Shown: positions 38,111 to 51,947 of the stretch, piece after piece
Position numbering within the stretch: position 1 is the first letter of the stretch
How the letters are laid out: the number at the start of each line of letters is the position of its first letter
NCBI GenBank assembly: GCA_013398015.1
Contig: VZRR01012879.1
Location: 403,955-467,954, forward strand
DNA: 64,000 nt
Origin: Oreocharis arfaki
Lineage: Eukaryota; Chordata; Aves; Passeriformes; Paramythiidae
Direction: 5' to 3'
Made by a program: the position numbers and the translations under genes
Notes under the pieces: model-generated
What the model saw: the letters and a program-made list of their open reading frames with translations, nothing else
Told to the model about the DNA's origin: nothing
Databases searched by the model: none

Positions 38111-40187
38111 CATCCAGTATATTCAGAATTACAAAAGAAAAAGAAATATCTGACTTCTTACCTTATCAATTTACTTTCCCCTTTTTTTTTCTCTCCTGTG
38201 GAGGCAGAGGTGAATCTAGAGATGAACTAAACATATCAGTGAAAACTGTAATCTAGTATTTTATTTTGGTATTATAAAATGGACCTGATTCATAGATTTT
38301 GAAGGTCTTTGCTTGTTTTGAAATGTAAAAATTAAACAAAGTTTTTAAAAAAGCAGGAATTTAAGCAGTATTATGCAAGTATCACTGGAAAGAATATTTC
38401 CACTACAAAAAATCAACCCTAACTGGTGTTGGAAGTTAAATGACATCAGAATGATATTTTGATAAGAATGAATGTCTCTAGCTCAGTATCTTGCGCAGAA
38501 CCACAGCCAACAGTGTATTCTGGGGCAAATGGTAATTGAAGACACAAGGAGCATACAGTGAAACTACCCACTCTGCCTAGTCATCTATGGCTCAAGAGAC
38601 TTTCTCTTCCATAGTCTTCCTTGATGGCTCTCAGTGGCCTGACAGCTCACGAAACCAATTGAAATTATTAACTTTCATGACTTCCTGTAGCAATCTGTGC
38701 CAGGATGACATTATAAATTGTGTCATGGTGTACTGCATAACGTAAGGCACTGTTTTGAGACTGGAGCATGGCCACGGAGTTACCACAGAGGCAGCTGTGA
38801 GACAGAGCGGGCTGATCCCTGCCATTAAAGCAGAATCTTAGGGCTGAGACCAGGTTGAAGAACAAGGAGCTGCACAGAAGCAGCCGCCTCTCTGTGAGAG
38901 CAAGCATATCTGTCAGATATGTACTCAGAACTCAGCAGGGGAAGCCTGTAAGGGCAGAACTGATTCAGGCACGTGTTCCTCTGAGCACAAGAACTAAGTC
39001 ACTAGAGAAAGTATGGTAAGCTTATCTCCAACAGACTTCTATTTGTGTTATGGATTATCCCAAGCTTAGTAATAAAAACCAATAAAAAAAGCTTATTTTT
39101 ATTTCTCAAAACTCACATCTATGATCTGTAGAGATGTGTTTGGGATTTTTCTCCACATTATAACTTTTTTTTTATTTTTTAATCTGGAAAAAAATGTATA
39201 TTAACAAAAAAAAAACCAACAAGACTTTTGCGATATTAACCATAATTAATTCAAGGTAAAAATGAAAATAACATTGGTTTATCTGGTGATATGTAGATCT
39301 CGATAGCATGAGGTATGTTAGTTACCTTTGTGCTTTAGTTTTCATAGTGAAGATGGTGCTGGATGTTTGTTTATCACGTTTGCAGATATGTGTCACTATG
39401 GAAATTTAAATAGGTGTTTCTCAAGCTTTTTTTGTCATTCTTGGTTAGCCATTCATAACTACTCAAGTCCCTGCTCAACTTAACTGAAAAGTCTCACAAG
39501 AATGTATTTTATGAAGAACAGTAACTAAAGACAAAATAATTGAGACTCAGATGAGCAGAATTCAAATAGCAATCCTAGGAAAAAAAAACCAACCTTGTTA
39601 TAGTTCAGAGAGAATGCCTCTAGTGGTAGACAAACATACAATTATTTCAATTTTTTTTTTTTAAATTTAGACATTATATCCAAGGGTGAGATAAAGATTT
39701 AGTGTTTAAAGAAGGAAAATAATAGATTTTATGTGCTGCTCCTATTTGACAACAAACTATTGAATATGTCATTTTAGAGTTATGTGTAGGAAATACTGCT
39801 TTTCCAAAGGCTAAGTTTATGACCCCCCTGCAGCAGGATGCCTGTAATGGGGCAAAACAACTTGAACAATTCCCTTTTTGCAAAGTTATCATTGGTAAAT
39901 GAAGAAGGAGGTGTCATGTTGCTTTTGGTTTTGAATAATGCTGAAACCAGTCTGACTCATCAATCCCAAAGTTAGATATGCTTGTAGTAAGGTGAAGAAG
40001 TGGTAGACCTGATAAAGTACCTGAATAAACCAACAAAAAAGGGATACTCTTGGTAACTTATCTAAAGCTGTGGAGATGACACAGCTGGCCCAGAGACATA
40101 TCACTGGTAGTCAATTATTCTATACTACAAAAAAATTAGTCCCAAATCTTAACATCAGGGTCTACTAACATCTCTCTTTGGAGTGTA
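38111..40187. other. Unique DNA, no gene seen
   Basis: A slightly GC-richer stretch at about 38630-38990 has short minus frames (64 and 79 codons) without recognisable features. Nothing else was identified. Confidence 0.55.
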
Positions 40188-40708
40188 TGTGTGCCGATTC
40201 CTCCCTTGAGTGGGGACACTCCTCAAGGTTACTCCTCGAGGCTGAATGAAAGAGATTTGCCCACAGTTGGCATGGGTAACATCAATCACTGCTTAATAAT
40301 TGTTTTTCTCAGCTTTAATACAATTGCTTTAGTATAACTGCTTCAACATTACTTCATAGAGCACTATATTATCATAGTTGTTACAGCTCCCGTACTGTGT
40401 AGCAAATATTTCTGATATTTTTGTCTAATTATTATAATAAATCATATGTATTTATGTATATATGGTTTGCCACTCTTAATCCCCCAGGACAAATTTGTAT
40501 AAAGGTTCAACTACAGCTATTTAATCTTTAGACATAAACTTCTACCAAAGTCTGAGGCCAAAACTGGATCCAGCCACACCTGGGCTCCCCTCTGAGAAGT
40601 GGTTGGATAAGCGTGGGGGTTCTTTCTGCACCTTGTGACTCAAGAGGAGGGCTTCTCTAATAAACTCTGTCTGAAGCTCCCAATCTGTCTACAACACCTC
40701 CTGCCACA
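40188..40708 (+). mobile_element. Probable solo LTR, about 520 bp
   Basis: The right part is laid out like an LTR: TATAAA at 40498-40503, AATAAA at 40659-40664, then 44 bases ending in CTGCCACA at 40708. The left end is placed at TGTGTGCCGATTCC (40188), giving TGTG...CACA ends, but it could start a few bases either side. The sequence resembles an avian LTR that I recall, including GATCCAGCCACACCTGGGCT and TAATAAACTCTGTCTGAAGC. I find no convincing target duplication (GGTTT follows the right end). No internal region is present. Confidence 0.6.
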
Positions 40709-42639
40709 GGTTTTTATTTTTGAAGATACATCTACATGACATTTTATAAGCCTTGTGCTGGGCTCTATGTCAAGCACTTATTCGTCCAAAAGACATGTGT
40801 CCATGTTAACTGTGCTGTGCCTAAGTTTATAACACATTTGAGCTTCCGAGTCTTTTCATTTGGAAACTGGGATAAGCTATTACAGTCAACAGATTTTGGA
40901 TTAAGGCAGATCTGGGTCTGGAAAAATTAAAAAATGGTCAGGAAGTATAAAAACATAATGCAGACATAGGCTTTGTTTGTGTTTGATTACTTGCATTACC
41001 TCAATTTTCTTTCCAGCATAACCCAGGAAACAGAAAATTACTGTTATAATGGACTTGTCTAGACATGGGAAATATCAGTTTAAAGTCATCAAAAATACGT
41101 TCTGAAAAAAACACTTTGATGGAAAAAAAACCCCAAAACCCTAAGTATGCAAGAGTCTTGCAGCTAGAGAGAGAACAAATAAAGGGTTTAAATACGACTT
41201 AGATGCTCAGGCAAGGTTGTAAGGCTGCAATGTGATTGCAGCCTTTAGTCACTATGTTTTCTTTTGATTCTCAAGAACAAAAATCATTGAAGCAAGGTGG
41301 GGTTTTTCGCACTTCTCTTTAATTTTCTTCAATTCTTCTTCTGCTGAATGCCCAGGGCAGAAGTGCTATTTTGCATGTTGTACTAAGTGGTTAAATAGCT
41401 GTTGTCTGTTATTGGGAGTTAAGATTTGCATTTGTATTACCTAATGTTCTTTGCTTGCAATTCATGTAATACAACATTTCATTAAATGTAAATGCCATGT
41501 AAAACACTTTAGACATTCAACTGGAACAAGCATTTCATGCCTTTGAGCAACAAGGTGGTATGCAAGAACAGAAGAAGGATTATAAAAGGCTGCTCAAATC
41601 ATCAGAAGAATAAACTGATATCATATGTATTAAAAGACATGAAGTCAAAGTCAGTAATTGCTCATGAAGCAGAAAGGAAATAAGCTAAATTCATCCATTA
41701 CAAATGAGAACATTTGCAAAAAAACTGTTGACTTAGTGAAACCATTATTCATTAATATTTAGATTGTGTGTTAAATTTTTTAGTCTGAGTAAATAGATAC
41801 TCCCTTGATTTTGTTGAATAAGAACAACTCTGAATACTACTATGCTTTGAGTAGTACTACACTGTCTTTGCTGATACTTCATATGATTAATCTATTGAAT
41901 GTTTTGTATTTTTTTAGTCATGTGGGAGTTATTGAGCAATTAAAGTATATAAAAGGCCTCTACATTGTACAATTAACGAAATTAATTGTATTGTGAGAGT
42001 GTAAAAAGCAACTCACAGAAGACATTGCAAAAATAGGATCACCAAAGAAATCTGAAGCGCTGAGAATAGAGTTATCCCTTACAATTGAGATGTTTTTTTA
42101 TTTCATGAGACAGTAAATGCCTAGCAACCTCAAATAAATGGTATGATTTTTATGTATTACTCCATTCTTCCCTAAGCCTAGATTTTTCCCTTTATTTGCT
42201 GCTCCAATATCATGCAGATGAACTGAAGATGAATTTGGCCAACACCACTAAGGGGCAGTCTGTGGAAATGAAGCTCTCAGTAGCAGTTACTGGCTGTGAT
42301 CTCTCTGGACAACGAGGGCAGGAGGGCTGCTCTGCCCATCCAGCACAGAAGGCTGTGGTCTGTTGTACCTGGTAGAAAGTTGGGAAAGGGATGTTTTCCC
42401 AAGGGGAATGCCGATGGACATATGCCAGGCACTTTTTGATCTTATCTGAGTATGTACTAGTGCTTTTTTCTTAGAAATTACACTTTTGAAAATGTAAAAA
42501 TGAGGCTTTGCTTTTTTGATCTTAATCATAAGATCATGGTGTGCCAATAACCATAAAGCAGGATATGAGCCTCAGCCACTGCAGAAAACAGAAAAACAAC
42601 TTTTAAAAGAACATTTCTGAATTAATATTTCTCATTTAC
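40709..42639. other. AT-rich unique DNA, no gene seen
   Basis: A moderately GC-rich stretch at about 42230-42440 was not recognised. Otherwise nothing is visible. Confidence 0.5.
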
Positions 42640-42675
42640 TATTATTATTATTATTATTGTTGTTGTTGTTGTTAT
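42640..42675. repeat. (ATT)n(GTT)n compound microsatellite
   Basis: Six to seven ATT units are followed by five to six GTT units. It is short and probably polymorphic. Confidence 0.93.
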
Positions 42676-45600
42676 TCTATATAACTTAATAAAAGTACAA
42701 TTTACAAGCTCTATGTTAAGTTCAATTATTGGCTGTAGTCCAATAATTTATCTCAGGTTCTATAAAATTTTTTTGATATGGCCATAAAAAGTTCATTAAA
42801 TGTGAATTATATCCAAAACAATGTTCTTGTTTTTTTTTTTTTTTTGCTAAAATGGGGACCAATATATAAATACTTTACATTCCTAACTCCATTTTAAATT
42901 GAAAATAAAGAAGTATAAAATGGTTATCAAGGTTTTCCAAAAGAGACTTGCTATATAGAGACATTTTTTTCTAATATACAAACATAACACTTTAAGAAGA
43001 AACATAAAATTTAATGTATTTTTACCTGGATTTCACTAGTTTTCAGAACTACATGGGTTTCTTAAACATCTGAATGAAATTACACCAAGATATATTTTTA
43101 ATTCTATACATTTTTTACTTCTTTATCTGCTGACAAACCTAATTTCTGTAGGTTGCCCTTAATACATTTAATGCAAACTTTATTTTACAGCTGAGCTTTG
43201 CAGCTTTGTTTAACTGTTTTCCTTTTGTGCTAAATTTTGGGTTGGGGGTTTTAATTTAAATTTTGGTGGGGGATTTTTTAGGTTGTGTTTGGTTTTTTTG
43301 TTTTTATTTGTTTGTTTTAATTTTATTTTAGTCTCAGTGCATTTTTATTCTGTCTTATTCTTAATTTTTTGTAATTAAAATATATATATTTAACTTCAAA
43401 TATTCACTAGATCGTAAGAATTAAATTTACTCGCCAGGGTACATGAAAGATTGCAGATTAATATTTTCCCTGTATGCAGAAACAAAACTGGTTTTTTTGG
43501 GGGGGAATAAAAATCAGGATGCACTGTCTGAAAGTATTGCATATATCTAATTATACTGTAGGCAAATGTCACCATAAAACTACTTTTGATAATCACTCTG
43601 AATTTCAATACAGACTTTCATACTACGCTCAGATACTTCTCACTTCCCAATTCTCTCTTCCACAGTGAATGAAAAATTTGAATCCTCGGACAATTTGCTT
43701 TGTTATTTAGTTTTCATCACTTTCTCTAGCAACAGCAATGTACAAATGCTATCAGAAATACTTTTGATGATTTAATTAAGGAAGCAGATATGTCCATATA
43801 GGCAAATTAAACTGTACTTTGTAATCTAAGATTGTCTATTGAATTTATTTTCTCCATGCCACTGTCTCATCAGTCACTTTTCTTTCTCAAAAAACTTTTT
43901 TTTCCTGTCTGTTTTCTTCATTAATTCAGTCTGTTTTCTTACTTTCTTACTTTCTGCTTCTTACATGTTGCATACTGTCATGAAAACACTAAGATATTGT
44001 GAAGCAACAAGTTTAAATACAAATTATCTTTGCATGATTACAATTTAGCAGTAGTCAGTACACAGTTTGAATAAGGACCACAGATTCAGACTTCATGTTG
44101 CAGTCCTTTAAATTCAGGAATACCTGCTGCTTCTGATTAACGTTGTTTTCTCTGTGTTAGAGTTTATTATTTTTCTCTATGGAAAATGATACAATTCTTA
44201 AGAGAGGCATAAATCTTTCATTTATTAGTAGAGAAGGGAAGAGGGGAAGCTGGGAAAGCTCTTCAACTTCCTTGTCTGCTCAGTTCATCAGTGGGGCTTT
44301 GCTGCTACCCAGAATTTTTGAGACTGTGTAAGAGTAATGGCAACTACTCCTTTTCCTAGCCAGAGACTACTGCTCATCCATAGAAAGTTTATTTGTAACA
44401 CAATTTTTTGCCAGCAAATATTGGTACATACTAACTGAAATCAATGCCAACAGAATCATACTTCTATGACATTTCAATTGATATTCTAATAAAGTATTCA
44501 AAATTTATTTATTTGTTATTTTTTAAGTACATTTTTATGATAAGAGCAGATATTTATTATTAATTTATGATTTTAAAGATCTGGGGCTTAAAAAAAAAAA
44601 AAAAAAATTACCAGGTGTTTTATATTATGCTTTTATAAGCATACCAACAATTTCAGTGTATCTAACTATACTCAAATGTGCAGAATATACCTCAAGTTTT
44701 TCCTGTTTGCCTGAAGATGAAGAGCAAGATTTATCTCCAAAGGCCAGGAAGATTTCAGCAGCAGAATTTGCCTCTCTGCAAGCAACAGATCTTCCTGGAT
44801 AGTCTCCCTAGACAAACCACAGGTGCTTCCATTACTTACAGAAGGGAATCACCAACTGTTGTCACCCACTGCTTCCTGTCAATGTTAAATGGTCAGTCCA
44901 TGCCACTCTGGCTTGGAGGCCTGCCTCAACTGGACTTGTTCACCTTCCTTAGCAATTAGGCCATTGCTGATGCTGTGATTGGTGAAGTTTTTTCTTGTCA
45001 CCACAAGCTTCCAGTTTCCCACATCTTTGGAGTCTTGGTCTGCCATTAAGGTCTTCCTTCTTCCTTGGATTGTGCGGCCAAAGTTTTCTCCTCTACAAAG
45101 TGTCTGTGAAAACTGTCAGTCTTCTGTTCAGCATCCTGGTGCTATGCAATCTTGTTATGAATGGCTGATGTAAGTTTAAATCAGCTTCTGTCTTTTGCCC
45201 AGGCCTCTGGAAGCAGGCAGTAGCTGTATTGCGGTGGCCAGCCCCCCAACATCCAGTCTGATTTGCAGGTTCTATGATAATGGCTGATTCAGTCTATCAG
45301 AAAGTGTATTATTTATTTATAGACACAAAACTAACAGACATAAGACTTAAAACAGACTGTTGCTACACAGGGATAAGACAAAAGGGAATACTAGTATATA
45401 TATGCGCAATTAAAGGTACCATTAAAATTACAGCTAGCTAAGAAATAGTATAACTTAGGATTCAATATTTCAAGTAGGTTGTGTGTGTCTATCTGCACAA
45501 TAACAGTGTTGGGTTTTGACTTTTGGTGGAATTGAAAAGAGAAGTCTAGGTGAATTGAAAGAGAAACAGATTTCTGCTCTCCTTTCCCAGAAACACTGGC

Positions 45601-48600
45601 AGTTTTAAATCATGAAATTTTGGCTTCTCATCTTTCTGCTTTATTTCACACTTTGGAATGTGCTGTGAGAGGTGGTTTCAACACAACAAGCAAAAAGAGC
45701 TTCTGATAATTGTGGGAAAAGTAAAGTACTGTGGAAAGAAAAAAAGAATACTCATAATTTACTGCTAAAATTTTTGTCATTTCTATGTTATTAAAGGGTC
45801 AGAAGAGCAAAAATCGATGTGAGATCGAAGATCTGGCCACATAGATCATAGTAGAAAGAATCATCAGAGGAAGCAGGTTAATGGTCCGTTGAAACACTCT
45901 CATTAGTACAGTAGTTCCTTTAGACTCCTGACACTTGATCTTCACTTCATCCAGTCTTGGGTGATCAAACATTTAAAATTCCATTTATAGTTCATTATGC
46001 ATTAAAAAAAAGCCCACAGATTTTGAGCTGGGAAACTACAAATCTCCCAAATTAGAAAAAGTGCTCCAGTAATTTTAAATCACTTCATATTCCCTTAGCC
46101 CACTTTCAAACTCAAGTACTTACAAAAAATTTTTAAGTATCCTAATAATTTCACATACCTCCAAATCATGTCTAACTTGAGCTCTAATCTTTCTGAAGTA
46201 CATTTTCAATGCTGAAGAATGCATCTTAATTTTTCTAAGTACAGAATTTAGAGGAAGAGGAGAAAGACAGAAATTTGAAATCTGGATTGATTGTAGGCCT
46301 GTCAGAAATAAAAGGTGCGAGGCAGTGAAGTTTTCATGTATCAGTTTGGAAGGTAGTCTCAGCATGGGACCATCTGAGTAGTTGAGTTTTAAGATACCAC
46401 ATATCAAAACACAAAAAATAAGGGTTTATGACATCATCAGGTTTCTGAAATACTCATCTGGCTTCTATATACACAATTTTTAATAAGCAGTAAACTAATT
46501 GGAATTGGTTCTTATATACTGAAGGAGTTAATGACTCATATTTGTGATGCTCTAGCTTAAAGCTCCTTTATTTAGAGGTCTCTTTGGCTGTTACTTTGGT
46601 CCTTTCTCTATTATCTTCTTAATGATGCAGTGGCTTGCTCAAAAAACCCCAATACTTTTCTAATAATTCTAATCATATTTTGCAAATTCTCTGAGAGATT
46701 AATTACTTAACACTGTTACTTTTCTCTTGTTAATTACTTGGTAGCCAGAAAGTGAGGAGAAAAGAACGAGGATAGGGAGGAAGATTGCTGCCTGAAGCAC
46801 TTGCATTACTCAATAACAGAAGAAGATTTGTGGAGTCTCTGTTATGAAACTTTTTGAATTATTATAAAGAAAGGTATTTGGAGCTCAATTACTTTTTATT
46901 GTCATTGATAAGCACCAAATTGAAAAAAAAATAAGGATTTGCTAGATGAGGTGAAATTTTAATATGTAATTAATTAGTTTTCTTCTATTTCTCCAAGTTG
47001 CTATAATTTAGAAAATTAGCACTTAATACACATCTGTTAAGAGTCAGACCTCATCTGAATTCATACTTATGTGCTGGAGAAAAAAAAATGTAGGTATGTA
47101 GCAAAGTTTTTATTGCATTGGTATATGTTATCTGGTGCTTTGTACTATGTAATATTAGAATGAGGGAAATTAATTCCTAGTACAGGTTTTTAATTATATG
47201 GTGTCAAACTGATATAGTTAATTATGCATTTTTTTGATTCTTTAAAGATAATTTTATGTTTGTGTAGGATGAAATGTCCAAATTTGAGAGTAAAAGAATT
47301 GGGTTTTTGTTCGTGGGTTTAGGTGGGGTTTTTTTGAGGAGTTGGTTTGTGGGGTTTTTTGCGGTTTTTTGGTTTTTCTTGACAGCTGAAACCCAGGTGA
47401 TGTCAAAATAAAATACTGTTCCCACACATCTCTGCAGGGTTTGATTCGTCTGAACCAAAACTGGGCCAGGGCAATTCTAAAATTTTTATCACTCTTATAA
47501 GATTTCTAGATATCTGTCTAATGCAAAGTATAGGCTAACTCACCTATATCTGTTCTTCCTGCAGATGCCATCAAAGGAAGGCTGGTATAATTGTATAATG
47601 AACATGCTTTTTAGCTGCAGAAAAGAATCCTGGAATATTTACCATTCACTTCTCAGATACAAAAGTATCTCCCCAAGAATGGTTTCAGGCATGGCTAATT
47701 TTATACAGATTCACATCAGTGTAAATGAAAAAAAAACAAGCAGAAACTCAGTACTATGAATGCAAAGGCAAGCAGCCAAATTAAGGAAATAATCAGAAGG
47801 TTTACTCAGCTGCGGTTTTCTACATTTAATTTAAAAACTGTCATTTTAATAAAACTGCTAGTTTTATCAGTATGTCTGATATTACCTCCTCTTTCAGAGC
47901 ACTTTCTAAAAAGACTAAGTAATTAGTAATTAAGTGATTTTTGACTTCCTCTGAAACCTTTATCCTCTTCTCAGCAGCTTTCTTTCTTTAAATATTTATG
48001 TTTTTCAGCTTGATTCAGAAATAGTAGTAGTTCTCACATTCTAATTCTCTTCATACATAAATGGATTTTTTTGTCTCCTGTGCTAATGTACTTTAAAAGA
48101 TGCCATTACTGTCACCTGATGGCATTTTTTCTGCCCAACAGCTCTGTAGAGACCTTTTTCCTAATGTAGGATATAAAGAAACCAGAGCATTTAACAGGTT
48201 TGGGAAAAGGACTTGCTTGTTCGTTGACAAGGTCAGACTGTCATACTGATTATTCATATAAAAAAGGTAAATAATAATGTTTTTATTTTTATGGGAGGCT
48301 CCAGATATGTTCAGCCAAATGTGTTTCTAGAAGTAACCTTTTCACTTGAACTGTCATTGCTGAAAACATGAATCAGGAAAAAAACCCCCGAAACTGTCAG
48401 CATAAGAATTATCTTGTTGTGTCCTGGTTTTCACATACTGAGTCTGGCAGTGCTCATTACAGAACCAAAACAAGGCAAACCTAGGATGACCTCCACTCTT
48501 TGGGACCTTTCCTGTACCATGGAACATTGTACTGATACTACAATGCTGAATAGGTGTGTCCTCTCCTCTTACCCATCGTCTTACGAGTTATGAAAGGAGA

Positions 48601-51074
48601 AGAAAATGATGGAGGGAGTTCTGGGTTCTCTTTATCTGTATGTGAAGGTCTATATGAAAAAAAAGTTAGACTATTATTAAGTGCATATATATAAAAGAAT
48701 ATGAAACTATATGTTTGTAGGGAAGAGAATAGTCTGGAAAAAAATAGAGGAATAGAGCCCAAGAGACAAACAGAATAGGCTCAAATAAAAATGAATGAGA
48801 GAAGAAATTTAAGAGAAAAGTCAAATTAATAGAGGGGGAAAAATAGTATTGTATGTTTGCTTCATTATAGAACATGCAGTTGTGACCAAAGTAGTCATGT
48901 AATCATACTATCACAGAATGGTTCGGCTGCATTCTTTATTCGAGTACGACACATGTATGTTGTAGCTATTTTTGTGACATATTCCATAATTATTTACTGT
49001 ATTAGTCAGACTTACTTTTTCTTTCTCCTTAGATTATGGCAAATCAACAGTGTGTGATCAATTCCAGGAAAAAAAAATACAGCTGAGGATGTAATTCATA
49101 GGCTAATAAATCAAGAGTGCTGTAGCACCACCACTATGATCGGCTTATATTTGGAAGTAAGTTTAACACGAAACATTCAATCATTATCTACGTTTAATTC
49201 TAGACATTAGCTCAGATTTTCCCAGTCCTAGATCTGCTCCTTAATACTATATTTTACTCGCTTGGTTAGAAAACAAAAAGTAACATATTTAAATTTCCAG
49301 GAATTAGATAGGTACCTTGAAAAATTGTTCATACCTAGTGGGATATGACCCACTGAAACTGAATTAGAAGTTGTTATATCAGTGTAAGAGTCACCATCCA
49401 AAGAGAATATGGTATGGAAAATCAAAATCTGATCCATAACTTAAAAGTGAGTGTTCAACCAACAAAAATTATATTAATGTGGTATTTCAACTCTAACCAG
49501 CATTCAAACCACGACAAGGTGTCTACAAATAGAGCCGTACAGCTCACCAAACGTAGATATGTACTTCAGGGTGTCTTGAATAGCTCTTCAGAAACCATCT
49601 ACCCATTTCTAGTGCGTCAAGTATAATGACACCTAGATAATCTATACACACCTAGATCTAGGTATTGAATCAGGAGCTTATTCACACTTTTAACAAGTAA
49701 TTGAAATTTCCTCCTCCTCAAATTTTCTGGTTTTGCATGTTTTGGAAAGGATTTTTTTGAGATTTATATGTTTGTATCACTGAGTTCCCAAGGGCAATAC
49801 CAGTACCAGGTGCGCTTGACTAAATATGCAAGGTCATTCCTACTTTTAATATAACTTGTCTATGCAACTTTCGAATTTCTCATATTTTACTGATACTGAT
49901 AGCATATGGAGCCTTCTTCTAGAAAAGACTAAAGGCAACATGAAAAAGAGCTTCATGTTGACTTATTTTGTTAAAAAACCTGAATATATAAATGCAATCT
50001 ATAACAGGTATGGACATTTGTTTCATAAACTGGTTACTGGAGTGATTCATAAAAACTAATACTACGTAAGTCAATGAATCTTACCATTTAGCTGGTATTG
50101 CAGTACAGATATTGGATCCATTGACTTTCTGTCATGCAAGTAATGGGGTGGGGGAAAACCCAGCTAAAACTCAGCCAGCAAAAAACCAGCTACAAAATCT
50201 AAAACCTGATTAGAATAGAATGATGAAAAGTGAGTGATTACATTGGAAGCACTGCAGTTATCAGGCTGGTGCATTATACACTTATGGTGAGACTCATGTA
50301 AACTGTGGCCAGGATTTCTTTACAAAGATAAGGAATGCAGATAAAAATGACTGTTAAATATAATTTTAGGTGGCATCAGGGCTGTTTCTTTTACTTGAAC
50401 CTCTCATTTCTCTTCAGTTATTGTGCCTTGGTCATTAGTCCCGGAGAGCATCAACTGTATACTTCTAGGTACACTGGAAGGTTAAATCCAGGAACACTTC
50501 ACCTCCAAATGGACATTCAGGGTATATACTAGATTGTACTTTGCCTAAAGCAAAAAAAAAAGATGTTCTTAGATAAATATTGACATCAGGTCTTCTCTGT
50601 CAACTGCTTTACTCTATACAGATATTTCTATTTGCCTATTCTAAGAGACATTGCCAAAGATGCTACTTGTTTTAAATAACATAAATATTCTTCCATTCAT
50701 CCTTTCTCCTCCGTGTATTTTTACTAATAGTAAATAAGTAGATAACGTTTGCACTTAAAATGTAAAAATATTTTCATGTAATATATGTATAATTATTAAC
50801 AAATACTAATATTATGTATGTATGAAAGCACTAATGGCATACTGCAGTGAATGTGGAGAAGTTACACTAAGATCTGTGAAAGCCTATCAAAAACCAGGTT
50901 CACATGAACTGGGAATGCATGTGTGTCTCTGCTCGTGGACCAAGCTGGTTCACTGCAAATCTGATCTGACTGTCTGATGCAGGAGCTAGATAAGTGAATT
51001 TGCATGATGGTCAGCATGATTACTGCTGTGTCAAACTGCTAAGTTCTATACAAAACCACAAGGCGTGAGCTGAT
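42676..51074. other. AT-rich DNA with simple sequence and one GC-richer patch
   Basis: It contains T16 (42830-42845), A18 (44590-44607), two G/T-rich strand-asymmetric tracts (43233-43320 and 47301-47380) and a less AT-rich patch at 44690-45260. No gene or recognisable dispersed repeat. A CR1-like CACAGAATGGTT at about 48914 is too short to call. Confidence 0.5.
44690..45260. other. GC-richer patch, unrecognised
   Basis: It stands out by composition from its AT-rich flanks and has plus frames of 93 (44678-44959) and 64 codons. No domain or repeat family was recognised. It could be an old, eroded transposable element. Confidence 0.35.
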
Positions 51075-51947
51075 CGAAAGTTAAAGCATGACATGTCTCG
51101 TGTTCTAAAGACCAAATAACTCTTGAGCACTGATAGGCTCAGGGCATCCACCATCTCTCTAGGAAGCCTGTTCCTGGGTTCGACCATTCTCTCGGTAGAG
51201 AAATGCTTTCTAATGTCCAATCTAAACCTGCTCTAGTGCAGCTTTGAATAGTACCTGTCAGGGCACTCCAGGGAGAAGAAATCAGTACCTTTCTCTCTTT
51301 CTCTGCTTTCGCTCTGCAGGAAGTTGAAGAGAGGAATGAAGTTGCCCTCTAGCCTCCTTTTCTCCAAACTAGATGGATGATAAGTTCTTATCCACTCCTC
51401 ATAGGAAATTCCTTCCAGTCCTTTCAACATCTCTGTTGTTTTTCTCTGGATTCAGGCAAGAACTTTCACATCGTTGGATCGTGGGACTCAGAACTCTCCA
51501 TGGGACCCAAGGTGAGGCTGAACCCATGCTGAATACGGTGGGATAATCACCTCTTTTGAGCAGCTGGTTGTGCTGTGTTTGATGCACCCCAGGATGTGTT
51601 TTGCCCTGTTGGCTGCCAGGGCACCTTGCTGACCTCTTCTGAGACTGCTGCTGACCAGCGACCACAGATCCCTTTCTGTCAGGCTTCTCTCCAGCCACTC
51701 CTGTCCCTATTATTATACTTCTGCCTGATGATACTCTATTCTAGCTGCAGAATGAATCATTTGGTCTTCTTAAATTTCAGACCGTTGATGATTGCCCACG
51801 GCTCCAAACAATTTCAGTACCTCTTTAAGGCTTCTTGTCCCTCAAGAGAGTGATCAGCACATCCCAATTTGATATCATCAGCAGCCTTAAGTGCATTCAG
51901 CTCCTACATCCAGATTATTGACAAATGTTTAGAACTGAACTGGCCGT
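51075..51947 (-). mobile_element. CR1 LINE fragment, ORF2 C-terminal region
   Basis: On the minus strand it encodes, in broken frames, EGISYEEW...SSLEKRRLEGNFI (51233-51430), HFSTERMVEPRNRLPREMV (51020-51220) and CPGSQQGKTHPGVHQTQHN (51399-51698), the last part of CR1 ORF2. The reverse-transcriptase catalytic box reads A-A-D-D (complement of 51874-51885), so both aspartates survive although the usual leading aromatic is lost. It is 5'-truncated shortly beyond this box. No 3' tail repeat is visible. It is more diverged than the 9065 copy. Confidence 0.93.

Noticed and set aside
37996..38256. Plus frames with a repeated ILYYI pattern
   Set aside because: They are translation of the ATATT microsatellite.
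48418..48480. TGTCCTGGTTTTCAC, like an LTR start
   Set aside because: The following sequence does not match the other LTRs here, and no matching end with target duplication was found.
48901..48930. CACAGAATGGTT, like a CR1 3' tail
   Set aside because: The match is only about a dozen bases with no CR1 sequence following.
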